A stretch of DNA of 64,000 nucleotides from the NCBI GenBank assembly GCA_002989075.1, contig PSQN01000017.1:1426001-1490000 (forward strand). Reading direction: 5' to 3'. The DNA comes from Arthonia radiata. Its lineage: Eukaryota; Ascomycota; Arthoniomycetes; Arthoniales; Arthoniaceae. Under the pieces are notes generated by a model. The model saw nothing but the letters and a program-made list of their open reading frames with translations, searched no databases and was not told the origin of the DNA. This document shows, piece after piece, positions 48,698 to 59,123 of the stretch; the stretch's first letter is position 1, and each line of letters begins with the position of its first letter. A program made the translations under genes and the position numbers.

Positions 48698-50107
48698 TCA
48701 CCGCCCTCTACTGACACACTCCACCACCCCTTCCCTCACGCTTCCCACCTTGCCTGCCACCCCGAGGATCCCGCCCTCAAACTCCCTCAACACCGCCGCC
48801 AACTCCCTCACCTGCTCCTCCCGTCCCCTACCTCTCCTGAACGCCGCCGTTCCACTCTGCTGCGCCACGCCCACTTCCACATTCTTCACATGCCGCTCAA
48901 TCTCCCCCAACGTATCCTCATACCCCTTCAACGTTTTCTGCATCTCCGCCGCCTGACCCCCAAAGAATCCCACCAAATCCGTGCCGCTCGTTTCGCTCTC
49001 TTCGTTCTCGCCCGTGCGCTGTAACGAGTTCCCCGAGAACCCGCTATACTGGAAACTCGCCGGCAGCTTCAAATTCTCCACATTCCGGAACACGCGTCGT
49101 GCGTCCTCCGCGTCGCTCTGCACCAGCCCCTTGACCTCGCGCACAGCAACAGAGTCATTATCAATCCCCCCCTCCACCGCCGCCAGCTTCTCCCCTACGA
49201 ACCCCACGTCCGGGCCAATGCTGCCTACATTACTGCCATGCCCCGGTATAATCGCGTCGATCTGGTCTTTGTACCCGATCTCAGCTTGTACCATATCCTC
49301 TATCCGCACGATCTCTTGTTGGAGGCTCTCCGTGAGGTCCGCGAAGCGCGTAGTCCCCCGCAGGTGCTGGAGGTCGATTTTCGTGCCGCTGGGTCCTTGT
49401 TGCGATGATGCAGGTGGCTGCGAGCCTTGGCCTAGTGAGAGCGTAGGCAGGCGCGGGCCGAAGCCTGATTGTTGCGGGGGCGCGGAGGCGAAGAGGGAGA
49501 GGGAAGGGCGGGGAGGCGGGTTCGCGGTGGAGGACTGGAGGTTTGCGGTGTTGGTTGTGGAGCCGCCGAAGAGGGAGGCTTGGGGTTGGGGATGTTGAGG
49601 CTGGTTGGTGGAGGCGCCGAAGAGGTTTGTGGGTTGTTGCTGTTGAGGTTGGTTGTTTGTGGTGGAGCCGAAGAGGCCGAGGCTTTGTTGTTGTGTTGAT
49701 GCTGGCGGTGCTCCGAAAAGGCTGTTTTGCTGGGGTTGGGAGGGGGTGTTGCCGAAGAGACCGCCGCTTGGTGCGGGTTTGGCGCCGAAGAGGCTGTTGC
49801 TTTGTTGGGGTTGGGTGGGTTGGGGTGCGGAGCCGAAGAGGGAGGTGGATTGGGGTTGGGTTGTGGTTGTGGATTGGCTGAAGAGGTTGTTGCTTGCTTT
49901 GAGGTGTTAGTGTCTGCGCTGAAGCACCAGATTTGGGCCATTGGTTGGGTTAGGTGACTTACTTTGGTTGTTCTGCTGGCTGTTGCCGCTGAGGAAGCAA
50001 TATATGTCAGCTCTATCATCCTTACTGTGACTTGTGTAGCACGATGGAGACACAACTTACAATAACGAGCCGCCTGACTGGCCGGACGACTGGCCGAACA
50101 GCGACAT
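48698..50107 (-). CDS. NUP49: FG nucleoporin Nup49/Nsp49
   Basis: Exons 50107-50061, 49988-49963 and 49896-48698 give 423 residues. The N-terminal 180 residues are a Gln/Ser/Asn-rich FG domain with repeated SLFG, NLFG and GLFG motifs, which lines the central channel of the pore. The C-terminal half is helical coiled coil: IRFADLT-like start (TTRFADLTESLQQEIVRIED), then RRVFRNVENLKLP and DLVGFFGGQAAEMQKTLKGY, a pattern of the Nup49/Nup58 partner of Nsp1 and Nup57. The second exon is only 26 bases. Introns of 72 and 66 bases. The G-rich plus-strand frames across 49469-49957 are antisense shadows. Confidence 0.9.
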
Positions 50108-50992
50108 CGCCGTGGGTCAGTCGTGGAGCTGGTGGACTTGGTCTTGCTTGGTGTGGAAGGGCTCAAGGGCCAGATTATTGCAGTATGAAGCAACTTGAGT
50201 ACGTTGTTTGACTGGTACAGTGCGGAGAATCCGTGAGAGAGGTGCAAAATGCTTTTGGTCAAAGGTTTGAATAGTGACTGGCCGAACAATCATCTTCACG
50301 TTGCGTCTTATGAGGTAGAGCTCGGGCCGCCTGCTGAGCAGGGGGTTGACGCTTGAATCCTGGGGCGGCAATCCAACCTTAGAAACGGTCTATGCACCCT
50401 CAGTCATATTCTTTCTCCTAACCACAATACCAATGCCTTGCATTACGGATATTTAGGCTACAGACGTACCGCGTATACAGCTCTACGGTCTGTAAACTCC
50501 GAAAATTCTGTCTCTCTGTATCGCCAGCGCAGACAGCTTACCCACATTGCAACCACTTCCGCTTGACTTCTGACCAGCGTAACAAAAATAGAGCAGCGGC
50601 ACTACGCGTATGCTTGAGCACAGTGGCCGCATCAACCTGATCTATGAGGTTGGATCTCCTCTAGCAATAAAATCGATACGGGACTAAAACACGTAGGGGA
50701 AGCAAAAAGCACGTAGCTCAATGCTGGCCTGCCCATGATCTCGCCGTGTACAAGGAGTAAATTACAATTCACCACCAGTCATCTTCCTCAGCTCCGCGGC
50801 TCATGGGCTGCAAGCCGCAAGCGAGCTTTTCTTCAAGCTTCGCAGTCCCCAAACCGAGCGGGGTCGGCGAAGGCTCGTTCGATGTGCCCATGTCAAGGAC
50901 GTGCTGGCATCATAAGAGCTATAGGGCTGTGAAAGTATCTCTGCGGATGCTCATATAGATCTCTCATTGATTTCGCTGTTGAACGTTTCGCA
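50108..50992. promoter_or_regulatory. Divergent promoter region between NUP49 and the P450 gene
   Basis: 885 bases between start codons facing apart. A CATATAG run at 50952-50958 lies 40 bases before the P450 ATG. No other feature is seen. Confidence 0.45.
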
Positions 50993-52639
50993 ATGACCTC
51001 CACAGAGATACATTTGCTCACCCTTTCACTGACCTTTGGTCTACCAACTCTTGTCTTCGCAGGGTGGACTTTACTATGGTGTCTTGCAAGGATCATTGAA
51101 CCTGCTCATGATCCCAAAGAACCACCGCTGGCCTCGTCAAGGGTTCCATTACTGGGACATGTATGGGGCCTGTACAAACATGGGCCGAAATACTTTCAGC
51201 AAACACTCGCTTTGACTAAGGCCCCCATACACTCACTTAATATCCTCAACGGCAAAGTATACATGATCAGTGAGCCTCACGTGGTTAAGATGGTCTCGAG
51301 GAACTCCAAAGCCATCAGTTTCAATCCTTTCATCGCCGAGGTTGGCACTCGCCTGACCAAGCCATCCGATGAAGCTCGCCAGATCATCGAGCGCAACGTT
51401 AGCGGCAGTCAAGGCACGTACAGCTACGTGATAAACGTCCATGATCGGACTGCCGCTGCTCTTAATCCCGGTTCAGAGATGGATCGCATGACCGACGTCA
51501 CATTACGCGAGGCGTGGCAGCGCTTCCTTAAACCCATCGACGACGAGGTGCGGTCTACTCAGGTCCCGTTCTACCACTTCACACGCCATGTGTTGTCAGT
51601 CGCCAGCACAACCGCGCTATATGGCGAGCGCAACCCTTTTTACGCAAACCCTAAGCTTGAACAAGACTTTTGGGACTTTGATGCTGGAACAAATATGTTA
51701 ATAGTCGACATTTATCCCGAAATAACCGCGCGTAAAGCGCACAAAGCTCGAACCCGTATCGCAGAGGCGTTCAGGCAATATTTCGAGACCGACCCCACTG
51801 GTAACAGCTCAATCTTGACCGAAGCTCGTTACAAGACGGCAAAGGAACATGGTTTGAGCTTAATAGATATGTCACGCCTTGAGACGGGCATATTGATTGG
51901 CGTTCTTGTCAACACAGTGCCCACAACATTTTACCTTCTGTCCCACATATACTCGTCTCCTGCGCTTTTGAACGACATTCGCAACGAGATCAACGAGCAT
52001 GCAATACGTGACGGCGGGAACGGGAAGCTAACACTCAACATCAGCCGACTCCGCTCTCACTGCGTGCTCTTGAACTCCAGCATGCAAGAAACGCTGCGAA
52101 CGTCCAGCGAGGGCGCATCGGTCCGGATGGTGCTTGAGGACACCGTCATCGATGACCGATTCCTGCTCAAGAAGGGCGGGATACTGCAAATGCCTAACTC
52201 TGTTATCCACCGGGACAGAGCGGTGTACGGAGATCTTACTTTTGAACCGCGCCGATTCATGAAAGATCGACAAGCCAACAAGACGAACAGTAAAGGCAAT
52301 GCGATGAGCGGGAAGGCCACCCATACTGACACCAAGGACCAGAAGAACGAACGGTACGGTACAACGTCGACAAGCTCGTTCAGGCCCTTTGGAGGAGGCA
52401 GCACGCTCTGCCCGGGCAAGCACTTCGCTGCGGCCGAGATTATGGGACTCGTCGCGATAATAGTGTGGCGGTTTGATGTGGCGCCGGCCAGCGGTGGGGA
52501 ATGGGTGCTGCCGAAGCCCAGGCAGGACAGCTTTGTAGAGGGAGTGTTTCCGCCTGCTCACGATATCGACGTCAATATAGAGAGGCGTAAAGACATGGAC
52601 GGGTTGTTTGCAAGGCCTTGGGAGATTGTGTTTGACTGA
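50993..52639 (+). CDS. Cytochrome P450 monooxygenase
   Basis: A single exon of 548 residues. Residues about 8-30 form a membrane anchor (LTLSLTFGLPTLVFAGWTLL), so the enzyme should sit on the ER facing the cytosol. The ExxR motif is ETLR near residue 366, and the haem loop FRPFGGGSTLCPGKHF near 463 has its cysteine ligand near 472. The I-helix region reads GILIGVLVNTVPTTFYLLSH; the usual acid-Thr pair is replaced by an N-T pattern, as in the CYP7/CYP8-like fungal group that includes oxysterol-hydroxylase-like and prostacyclin-synthase-like proteins. The substrate is unknown. No synthase of secondary metabolism is next to it, so a biosynthetic cluster is not supported. Confidence 0.92.
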   Translation: MTSTEIHLLTLSLTFGLPTLVFAGWTLLWCLARIIEPAHDPKEPPLASSRVPLLGHVWGLYKHGPKYFQQTLALTKAPIHSLNILNGKVYMISEPHVVKMVSRNSKAISFNPFIAEVGTRLTKPSDEARQIIERNVSGSQGTYSYVINVHDRTAAALNPGSEMDRMTDVTLREAWQRFLKPIDDEVRSTQVPFYHFTRHVLSVASTTALYGERNPFYANPKLEQDFWDFDAGTNMLIVDIYPEITARKAHKARTRIAEAFRQYFETDPTGNSSILTEARYKTAKEHGLSLIDMSRLETGILIGVLVNTVPTTFYLLSHIYSSPALLNDIRNEINEHAIRDGGNGKLTLNISRLRSHCVLLNSSMQETLRTSSEGASVRMVLEDTVIDDRFLLKKGGILQMPNSVIHRDRAVYGDLTFEPRRFMKDRQANKTNSKGNAMSGKATHTDTKDQKNERYGTTSTSSFRPFGGGSTLCPGKHFAAAEIMGLVAIIVWRFDVAPASGGEWVLPKPRQDSFVEGVFPPAHDIDVNIERRKDMDGLFARPWEIVFD

Positions 52640-52765
52640 GCCAAGCCAGACCATTGAAGGTGCTGTATCCAAAATAGTGACAGTGCCGTCATGCTCCACA
52701 GCCTTGTTGGGAATAAACTAGGCCGACAACTTATTCTTACCTGTCTGCGTCAAAACCTCCAATAC

Positions 52766-54170
52766 TCAATAGCGATACCCATTCGCAAAGCCCGACAACG
52801 GCGTATCTCTCATCTCGCGAAACGTCATCCCCTGCCTCATCAGCGCCCCTCGTGCCACACAGTCCGCCTGCACCAACGGACTTGTCGTGGGCGGGGCCAA
52901 TCCCGCTGCAGTCAATTCATTCTTCAGCTGCTGCATCCAAAACGTCGACTCAGCCAGATCTCCAACGACCATCGTGAACTTAGACCGCTTCGTGACGTAC
53001 CACCACTGAGGGCACCGAGCTGCTTCTTTGATCCCTTCTGCGACTTTCGTAGCACTCGTGTAAAAGGCAGCACCAACAGCCGCTGCGCCAATCTGCCCGA
53101 GTTCGAAAGCAACTTTGCCGTTACTTCCGTTTAGCTCGAAGGAGTAGACGTAGTTTGCGCCGGTGAGACGGTGCTTGATTTGGTTGCAGTGCGTGCGGAT
53201 TTCTCTCAGCAACTGCGCTTTCGGTAGGCCGGCTTGGTGAGCTAAGGCTTCGGCGTTCAGCGCACGTACAGGTTCCGTCCATCCAAGGAAGTGTTGTTCC
53301 AAGTAGTTGTCAACTGTGGAGGAGCCGTTGGGAAAGGTTGCTGAACCGCGACAGAGGATCGTGAGTCGCTTTGGAGCTGTGGGGACCCAGGCGATGTGGT
53401 AGAGGGCGTAGGTGACGGTGTCGCCTTTGTCAATGATGATGGAGAATTCGTCGCCTTCAGAGATGGTCGTGTCGAATGATGTGATGGCGTGTGCAGCTAT
53501 GCATTCGATTTCCTTCTCGATGTGGAGCGCTACGAAATCTAGCTTCGAGACTGCGGCACGTACGGGTGACAGATTGAGCCCACTGCCTGCTTGTGGCATG
53601 CACAGGGATAGTCGCTCCAAGTGGATGAGTGATATGTCGATAGACTCCATGCTGGCGATGCATTTGATCGCATATTGTTTCAACTGTGACAGATAGCTCT
53701 CTAATATGCTTGCAATTGCCGTGTGGCTGGTCTCAATGTGCAGAGCTTGGATCTCTTGTGTTACCTGCTGTGCTGGGTCGTTCGGTGTGGGCATGTTTCC
53801 GCTGCCTGCTGGGTTGAGAAGCAAGAGGGTTTTAAGATTTGGCACGTATCCATCGCTATGGGCATCACCTTCACGAGCTTTTGCCTCCCCAGTTGTGCCC
53901 CACAGGACGGTGCCATCGTTGTTGACGAAGAGTGCTGGTGATGTTGTGGAGGTTGAGCCAGGGAAGAGGAGAGCTTTGACTTTGCTTGGCTGTACTCAGA
54001 TGAGCTGAGTGTTACAAAGACCGGCATCTCATGGAAAAGCTTACCTTGATCAGGCCACTCGTAGTGATCTCCCCGTAAGATGCTCTAAGATGCCTATCTC
54101 CAGCATCGAGAGCGAGCCCGAAGTTTCGACGACCAGTCTGAATCTTTTGAGTAGGGCGTGCTAAATGCAT
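52766..54170 (-). CDS. Degenerate Hsp70-like protein (probable pseudo-ATPase)
   Basis: Exons 54170-54045 and 53989-52766 give 449 residues. The layout follows the actin/Hsp70 fold of fungal Hsp70-like proteins: a phosphate-1 strand (FGLALDAG) near residue 17, FVNNDGTVLWGTTGEAKARE near 65, a C-terminal adenosine-side region and ADCVARGALM near the end, which corresponds to the AVARGA motif of this group. The key nucleotide motifs are altered: DAGDRH replaces DxGTT and IIDKGDTVTYALY replaces the DxGGGT loop. Residues about 90-200 are poorly conserved. Ability to hydrolyse ATP is therefore doubtful. The first exon is found only by splicing and gives SGLIKPSKVKALLFPG. It sits beside two better preserved relatives. 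Confidence 0.7.
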
Positions 54171-54906
54171 ATTGATGATGAACACGGCGAAGAGCGAAAA
54201 AGAAAGTCCCCATGTGTGAACAAATCACAGGCTCTTTTGTTTACGTGTTTCGCAGGCAACAAGATCCGAGGCTTGGCAAACATAGGAGATGGAGGATCAC
54301 TTGAGATGACAGCAAGGCCTTTTCTTGGCATACAAGGTGATGGCCACAATGCATTAACCGTTGCTACGCCTGGTTGAGTATCCACGCGCTCGTACTGTGC
54401 ACCCAATGCTCCTCTACAATCATGGGCTCCTCCCGAGTGGGCTTTGCGCTGCTGGCATGCCTCCTACCGTGATAGGGGAAGCGCCAGCTGCATGAAACAA
54501 GGGTGATTCTAATCTATGAGTGAGTACCCCTCGATTAGCATGAAGTCTGAAAATGACATTGAAGCATTGATAATCAGGATCTGACGCGTTCCTTTTTATG
54601 TAGTTTGTGCGACAAGGTCGCTGTGACGAGGACCAAGAATGGCATCAGAGCAGATTTGGACCAGCCCGTGCCTCTTCAAAATATTGAGCTTGATCTAGCA
54701 TTTTGGTAGACAAGTAGCAACGAGGTGTCACATCAGCATCGGGAAAGTCTGGACGGCCAAGATCGCTGGCGGGGCATGTAGCGCATTTATAGCACTCATC
54801 AACGTAGAGCGTGCCGGCTCAAGCGAACAACCAATTTCAATCCTGCTCCGCTCTCAGAATTTCCATCTGCACTTCATCTTTCTTCCCGTCCACCCTATCA
54901 CGTCCA
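54171..54906. other. Spacer between the first two Hsp70-like genes
   Basis: 736 bases upstream of the degenerate Hsp70-like gene and downstream of the middle one. No supported gene; frames of 70-81 codons lack features. Confidence 0.45.
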
Positions 54907-56580
54907 TCAAGGGGTTTCATCGACCGTGTTCTTCTGCTTTTTGGTGCGTATAGCAAGGCCCACGCTGGCCGAAGATTCGAATGCGCGAGCCGGGCTTGCT
55001 GCGGACTCGACCTCGACATGTTTGCGCTTTGATGGCTTGAACCAATCGACTGGGTGGTAGGTCGAACGACCTAAAATCAAGATGTCAGCACAGCTCCTTA
55101 TGAAGTTTGTTTCGGTTTCAAACAAAGTTTTTTGAGACAACGCCGGCGCGCTAGCTGCCGAACGGTGGGTTTGAGACAACAGAAAGGAATGTGCGGATGC
55201 TCTGAGACTTACCCACATTGCCCCGTTACGCACGTATTTTCTGGTCTTGCTGAGTCGTCATCGGCCGGAAATCGATCTGGTCGAGCAAGACCCCTCCCTT
55301 CGAAACGACCATAGTATGATCACCTGTTAAGCCCGTCGTCGTCGGAAGGCCCAGGCACTGCAGAACAAAGCCCAAATGCTTACACCAGTACTCGCATTCT
55401 GAGAATCCACCAAACACAATCGATTTGGTGACCTTTTCCGGGTGTGATATTCTGTCGTCCTCGAACGCTCGCTTGATTGATGCGAACACGAGGCGCACGC
55501 TGTCGTCGAACAGACCGACCAGTGTCTCTCTCTTGATCGTCAACTCGACTCTGCCTTTTGGTCCCCTTAAGGTGAATGAGGCGAACTCGTCCGCCGTGCC
55601 GAACTTGGCTTTCATGTGTCCAACCTCAATCCGGATGTGGCCGTGGACATGGGCTCTGCTGAGTCCGGTCTTTGCTCGATATCGATCAATCAGCTTCTCG
55701 TCTCGATCGATGAACTGTTCGGAGAGTGTACAGTCTATATTCAGCGATCCACCAGCAACGCAGCCGGATGCGCCTTGAAAGAGGACCTGTTTACCGTCGG
55801 CTAGCACTGAGCCTATGCGGTAGAAGCGCCAGTCTGTGGTCCCTGCGCCTCCGTCAATAAGCAAAACCATATCCCCCTCTTTGGCGTGAAGCTGATAGTG
55901 ACGGAAGAGAAACGCGGCTGCGCAATCAACCTCCGGAGCCAATTGCGCGTGTTCAAATCCAAGAGCATCAAGTCCATCTCGCATCGGCTGCGTATGTACA
56001 ACCAGATCAGACTGAGGCGTACAGATGATGAGCTCTTTGATTTGGATTGTGTCCGTAGGCCTCCCTTCTACCTCTGCAATGCTCGTCTTAGCGTGATCAA
56101 TGTACTCGCCAAGGGCGAATTCAACCACCTCGTTTAATGTAGGTGGTTCTTCACCGGCTGTGGGCAGCCGACTGATCTGTACTCTAGTTGCATCTGCCAG
56201 TCGAAGCATCGAACGTTCCCCTTCAGAGAGATCTGACCACTCGGCAGGAACTGGAGCATTGAAAAGGGCGACTTTGATGTTGGCGACCCGACGGTCATCA
56301 TCCACGCGTCCTTCTTTGAACGCTTTGACAGCCTCATGACCCCATACTAGTACATCAGGTTCAGGAAAGGCGATGCATGAAGGTGCTGTGGTCGCTTGTA
56401 ATCCATCGTAAAGGATTCGGCCAACTAGCTCGTGCTGGTGATAACATCAGCGTGAGCAATTTTTTCAAACTCTTTCAGAGCCTCATGACTCACTCTAAGA
56501 CCTTCTCGGAGAGGAAGCGGTGCATATGCTCCTTTCATACGAGCGGTCCCGGCATCGATTGCGACGCGATATTCCGGCAT
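54907..56580 (-). CDS. Hsp70-like ATPase with introner-type introns
   Basis: Exons 56580-56494, 56434-55234 and 55070-54907 give 483 residues. The start MPEYRVAIDAGTARMKG has the phosphate-1 loop (DAGT); LLIDGGAGTTDWRFY is the phosphate-2 loop and IVFGGFSECEY the adenosine loop, so nucleotide binding looks possible. EVDCAAAFLF near residue 190 is typical of the fungal Hsp70-like group. The last exon encodes a Lys/Arg-rich tail (FKPSKRKHVEVES) that may be a nuclear signal. A simpler model stops at 55226 with 431 residues; the spliced model is preferred because the intron it needs (163 bases) matches in length and sequence the intron upstream of the ATG. The substrate-binding domain of true Hsp70 is absent. 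Function unknown. Confidence 0.78.
55071..55233 (-). repeat. Introner-like intron, copy 1
   Basis: A 163-base intron with donor GTGCGT and acceptor TTTTAG. From GAGCATCCGCACATT to CTGTGCTGACAT it runs in step with copy 2 at 56602-56763, sharing GCATCCNCACATT, GGCAGCTAGC, TTTGAAAC and GCTGTGCTGAC. The centre can fold (CAGCTAGCGCGCCGGCG). Both copies lie in one gene in the same orientation. Confidence 0.75.
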
Positions 56581-56601
56581 AGTCGATCTTGAACAACGTA
56601 C

Positions 56602-56763
56602 CTGGAAACAACACGTCAGCACAGCCCCTTCCGAAAATCATTAATGTTTCAAATCGAAGCAATGTAAGGCAACGCCAGCGTGCTAGCTGCCTGGCGATGG
56701 GTTCGAAGCGATAGCAGGAAATGTGTGGATGCTTTAAGGCGTGCATTTCTGTACAGCACTCAC
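56602..56763 (-). repeat. Introner-like intron, copy 2 (5' UTR)
   Basis: A 162-base element with donor GTGAGT and acceptor TTCCAG, ending 21 bases before the ATG of the middle Hsp70-like gene, hence a 5' UTR intron. It holds the perfect pair CGCCAG/CTGGCG around AGCTAGCACG. Homologous to copy 1 over most of its length. Confidence 0.75.
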
Positions 56764-57207
56764 ACCAATTTCGACCGCAGTCGAGTCGATTAATCTAGAG
56801 CGATGTCGGTAAAAGGGCCGGTAAAAGGATCATAAAGAGACAAAATCGAATGCGTGTATGCTCTTTCACTTGCCGAGGCACCTGCTGGGTATGTTCACTA
56901 GCTTAGATGTGGTGGATGGAGATAGACTGGAGAAGCAAAGAAAGCAGAAGATGTAAGAGAAACCAGCCTTTCACCTTTCAGTGATATTGTGTTACTATAT
57001 GTCTCGGCGCTATTTGGTGACGAACGTGCACGTGCCACATCGTTGACCTGCCTTCTTATTTCAACTTGGTTTCTCAAAGGACGACTGTCAGCTCGACACT
57101 ATCTGAAAACCCATCATCTGTGCATCAACCTGAGGCAGGCAACATAACCATACCAGACAGCCAATATCCAGGCCAGGTGATTCAAAGCTTTCTGAAGTTC
57201 GACGGTA
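56764..57207. promoter_or_regulatory. Divergent promoter between Hsp70-like gene and the 620-residue gene
   Basis: 444 bases. A doubled string CCTTTTACCG is read on the minus strand at about 56808-56832, upstream of the Hsp70-like leader exon. No TATA box is assigned. Confidence 0.45.
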
Positions 57208-59123
57208 TTGGAAGCTCAAGGCTTCTTTGACGGTTCATTCTCAGCTATGATGGCAGGGACCGGAAGCAAACACCCGCTCGTTGAGCCAAATGACGCTGAT
57301 GGGCAGCTTCAAGCACAAGGCCTGGCCACAAACAACAATCGTAGATGCTCAGAGCGAATCCGACAGTTGCAGGCCCAAAAACCGAAGTCAGCCATTGCGA
57401 CCGCGAGACAGTCAAGGAATTTCAAGCGTACTAAAATGAACCAGGCGGAAAAATCCGCACGCAAAGAGGAAATCATCAATGCATTGCCTACGCTGCATAT
57501 AGATCGAGTAGAAGGGGGCTGGAAGGACCCACAGCTCGCTGAACGAGATGGATTGCTGATGGCGCCGCCCCCGGCACCGAATATTTTGCCCGCGTCGGCA
57601 AAAGCACCACTGACTGCCACCTATACTGGGCATCATGCGCCGCTCTCACAAGCTGGCGCATCTCCTGCTGAAACTTTTATCCCGAATATGGGGTCGCAGA
57701 CATACAACCTCACGGAAAAGGCTAGCAAAAAGCGTTCACGATTTCATAAACCTGCCACGAACATCAATCCACTGCATACGGGTCTGCCGCCCTCCAACGA
57801 TGGCCGGCATTCGTCCCAGGAGCCCGCTAACAAACGGCGAAAGATGTCAAACGATGGCAAACATGTTCAACCTGTTGAAGATCGCGCTGCGAGCTATGAA
57901 TCATCTGAAAGCTGGCCCTCGGATAACACTTGCTCCAAACTTCGTCCCTCAGTCAACGATCCCTGCAGCGAGCAATCCTATGAAGACCAAGGCATCCAAG
58001 ACCAGCCCACCGGAGAGCAGCCCACCGGAGATCAGCCCACCGGAGATCAGCCCACCGGAGACCAGCTTACCAGAGACCAGCCCACTGCAAAGGCACTCAC
58101 TAGCAAATGCCGATCAGAAAACGCTCCTCCGATCAAGCCAATAATCACACAAACAATCACCCACCACGCAGAGAATCGCATAGCCTCCAACTTGGTCATT
58201 GAACCTTATGAGCCTCAACAAGAGATAAAGGAGTTGTGGGTAGAGTTGCGAAAAACGTCAGACAGCTTTCATAAGTCTCTGAATCTAGTCTGTCCCGCAC
58301 CGCTCACGACGGCCAAAGACCCTGGCTCAGCGCTAACTAGACTATACGATAAAATTTTGCAGTCAAAGGAAGGTGACCATGACTGGGCTCAAAATGCAGC
58401 CTATGTGAGGGGCAATGAGGATCCCTGCAACGCACAATTCTTTGAGGCTCTCATTGGAGCTTGGCTCTCGCAAGAAATCTTGGAGAATCGATCACCAGTG
58501 AGCACACCTGCAGAGATCATCGAGAAGCTTGGCGAGGAAGATGCGCAGACCTTGTGGGGTGGTTTGATGGAGCATCTCAGTGAGTGCCTCCATACTAGCA
58601 TATCTTTTCGTCAACTGATCTCTTTGGCACAGACTGTACCTTACCGCAGCTCTTCCAATATCAAACACTGGTTCAACTGAATCGGAAAGAACTTGATGCG
58701 AAACTACAGCGCCAAAGCAAGCGTCTTACGAAAGATTTCATCGGAGCGCTTGAGCAACACGCTACTACCATGGTCAGTAATCATGGCGCGGATAGACGGT
58801 CAACTAAAGGAACAATGTCTAAGGCGTTGCGGCATCTAAGTGTGAACTGCGAGAAGCTAGCGCTCATGGCATTGAAACTGCGTGTTCGACTTGATTGCGT
58901 ACTGGGACAGTGGAACTTCCGTTGGTTCCAGCGAGGCGAAAAGAAGCAAGCGAGCATAATGCTACACTGTCACAGTCCTTTCGACACGATTGATCATGAT
59001 GAAGACGCAACAGTCGCGTTTCCTATATTTCCATGTTTTGAGAAGCTATCGGACGACACCGATGCTGTGAAGAGCTCGGAGATCATTCAGAGAGGGTTTG
59101 TTCACGCAGAAGTCGAGCTATGA
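57208..59123 (+). CDS. Protein of unknown function with QPTGD repeats
   Basis: Exons 57208-58579 and 58633-59123 give 620 residues. The 53-base intron (GTGAGT to CACAG) joins EHLN to CTLPQLFQYQ; without it the frame stops at 58680. The first 300 residues are polar and disordered, with basic clusters (ASKKRSRFHKP, PANKRRKMS) that suggest nuclear entry. Five copies of a 15-base unit encode QPTGE/QPTGD/QLTRD at residues about 266-290. The C-terminal 290 residues look folded and mostly helical (EIKELWVELRKTSDSFHKSL, FFEALIGAWLSQEIL, ALRHLSVNCEKLALMALKL, DCVLGQWNFRWFQ). I do not recognise a family. It lies between Hsp70-like genes, but any link is speculative. Confidence 0.75.
58003..58077. repeat. 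In-frame 15-base tandem repeat, 5 copies
   Basis: Five units of CAGCCCACCGGAGAN within the 620-residue gene, the last with two substitutions. Because 15 is a multiple of three, copy-number change keeps the frame. Confidence 0.85.
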
